Assembly: GCA_002293535.1 (NCBI GenBank)
Contig: DBDK01000010.1
Location: 129,069-169,447 of the forward strand
Origin: Alistipes sp. UBA934
GTDB lineage: Bacteria > Bacteroidota > Bacteroidia > Bacteroidales > Rikenellaceae
Direction of reading: 5' to 3'
DNA: 40,379 nucleotides
Notes under the pieces: model-generated
The model's input: the letters and a program-made list of their open reading frames with translations, nothing else
The model's database searches: none
What the model was told of the DNA's origin: nothing
Shown here: positions 39,811-40,379 of the stretch, in pieces
Numbering within the stretch: the first letter of the stretch is position 1
How the letters are laid out: each line of letters starts with the position of its first letter
Made by a program: the position numbers and the translations under genes

Positions 39811-40038
39811 TTAAAATTTAAGCCCATGAATGCTATTCAATCGACTTTCAGTCTGCTTTTTGTAATCAGAAAGCACCGGCTTCTCAAAAACGGAGAAGCC
39901 CCTATTTATCTGCGTATTACGGTGAACGGCAAGGTTGCCGACATCACTGTCGGGCGCAGTGTACGCACGGATTAACTTCCGTAAAAATCCTTTTTGTCTT
40001 TCAAGTGGGTCAGGTTCTTTATTGTTGTGATCGGACAT
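39811..40038 (-). pseudogene. Truncated opposing gene, reading into the integrase remnant
   Basis: A 75-codon frame starting at ATG 40038. The first ~22 residues (MSDHNNKEPDPLERQKGFLR...) look like a real protein N-terminus and have a TATCTTTG box in front. From about 39973 down, the frame is only the antisense of the integrase stub. I read this as the start of an unknown gene whose body was lost when DNA was deleted between it and the integrase. No function can be given. Confidence 0.4.
39826..39975 (+). pseudogene. Tyrosine recombinase/integrase remnant (N-terminal arm-binding part only)
   Basis: Forty-nine codons from ATG 39826 to TAA 39973-39975. The residues FVIRKHRLLKNGEAPIYLRI, followed by TVNGKVADITVGR, match the N-terminal arm-DNA-binding domain of Bacteroidota phage/conjugative-element integrases, which are about 400 residues long. 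The core-binding and catalytic domains (R-H-x-x-R...Y) are missing, and the frame stops abruptly after the consensus G-R-x-V. It is 235 nt behind tRNA-Asp in the same direction, a standard place for such elements. It cannot be an active recombinase. Confidence 0.8.
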
Positions 40039-40057
40039 TAGCCGCAAAAAGCACAAC

Positions 40058-40065
40058 CAAAGATA
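40058..40065 (-). promoter_or_regulatory. Candidate -7 element of the truncated opposing gene
   Basis: On the minus strand this is TATCTTTG, with a start expected near 40053, 15 nt before ATG 40038. It is the main reason to accept that frame as a former gene. Confidence 0.4.
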
Positions 40066-40233
40066 GCGATTTTTTTCAATCAGGGACTATGTAGCGACTT
40101 TTTCCGCCGATTTTTGGGATAAAAATGTCTGCGTTTTAGGTGATAACATTTTTGTTTTTCACATACCTGATAATCAAGTCTTTACAAGCCGAGTGATAAC
40201 TACTTTTTTTATGGTTTTCGGGGTGTTGTGGCG

Positions 40234-40241
40234 TATTTTTG
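40234..40241 (+). promoter_or_regulatory. Candidate -7 element of the gene at the right edge
   Basis: TATTTTTG predicts a start near 40246, about 21 nt before ATG 40267. Apart from this, I see nothing definite between 40066 and 40266, which is AT-rich. Confidence 0.4.
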
Positions 40242-40266
40242 CTTGTAGAATAATTGTATCGCAACT

Positions 40267-40379
40267 ATGGCAACTAACTCCCAACTTCGCCTAACCTTAT
40301 TGATCCTTCTATTTGCATTTTTGCCGATAGCATTAGCCGCTCAGGTACAACCGTTAGGTAGAGATATTCCGCCGGAGAT
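40267..40379 (+). CDS. N-terminus of a secreted protein (cut by window edge)
   Basis: Thirty-seven codons are visible: a basic start, a hydrophobic core (LTLLILLFAFLPIALA) and a signal-peptidase-like AAQ site near residue 25, followed by VQPLGRDIPPE. It is therefore an exported protein of unknown type. It may be the first gene beyond the degraded element at tRNA-Asp. Confidence 0.65.
   Translation, partial: MATNSQLRLTLLILLFAFLPIALAAQVQPLGRDIPPE

Noticed and set aside
1..40379. CRISPR arrays or defence-system cassettes
   Set aside because: No regularly spaced direct repeats and no Cas, restriction, toxin-antitoxin or retron proteins are seen in any gene of the window.

Overview
This 40.4-kb window is chromosomal DNA from an anaerobic Bacteroidota, most likely order Bacteroidales. 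A Rikenellaceae-like genome is possible, but I cannot prove the family. The evidence is recurrent TAnnTTTG (-7) and TTTG (-33) promoter elements with no reliance on Shine-Dalgarno sites, a GldH-type lipoprotein behind a PSP1 gene, TonB receptor/lipoprotein pairs, the long Bacteroidota form of amidophosphoribosyltransferase, a six-gene Na+-translocating NADH:quinone reductase operon, a ferredoxin-linked 2-oxoacid oxidoreductase operon, and a tmRNA tag ending in YALAA.

Layout: 1-2286 is the 3' part of pyruvate phosphate dikinase, followed by a UUCG-loop terminator. A ~200-nt rod-shaped RNA with its own promoter, probably 6S RNA, comes next. 2667-7066 (minus) is an operon of a GH20 hexosaminidase and two Na+-coupled transporters. 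7119-8071 (plus) holds a shortened MazG and a gamma-class carbonic anhydrase-like protein. 8123-12050 (plus) is a TonB-dependent receptor with a partner surface lipoprotein. 12132-12542 is ssrA. Behind it, on the minus strand, is an AT-rich orphan gene with amidoligase (GCS2/glutamine-synthetase fold) motifs, 3 nt downstream of a second TonB receptor. 16454-20047 (plus) is purF, a PIG-L deacetylase and nagB. 20023-23718 (minus) is MATE, PSP1/RicT, GldH and TrmB. 23786-26381 is a KorD/VorB/KorB/KorC-type oxidoreductase, followed directly by nqrABCDEF (26425-32128). 32131-35681 (minus) is MutS plus a TolB-like beta-propeller protein. A FISUMP-type secreted protein, a RecD-like helicase, a membrane protein, a DUF3822-like protein and RsmD follow. 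The right end has tRNA-Asp(GTC) and the scar of an integrated element: an integrase stub, a truncated opposing gene and short inverted repeats. A secreted-protein gene runs off the window.

How it fits together: the oxoacid oxidoreductase would make reduced ferredoxin, and Nqr would convert NADH oxidation into a sodium gradient. That gradient can drive the two Na+ symporters beside the hexosaminidase. GlcNAc released by that enzyme could enter metabolism through the PIG-L/NagB module.

The most interesting items are the orphan amidoligase-like gene beside ssrA, whose N-terminal leader resembles cargo of extracellular contractile injection systems; a PIG-L gene that looks like a split-off half of a NagB-PIG-L fusion; five genes whose start codon lies only 4-6 nt behind the -7 element, suggesting leaderless mRNAs; a nagB terminator embedded in the trmB coding sequence; and the tRNA-Asp integration scar.
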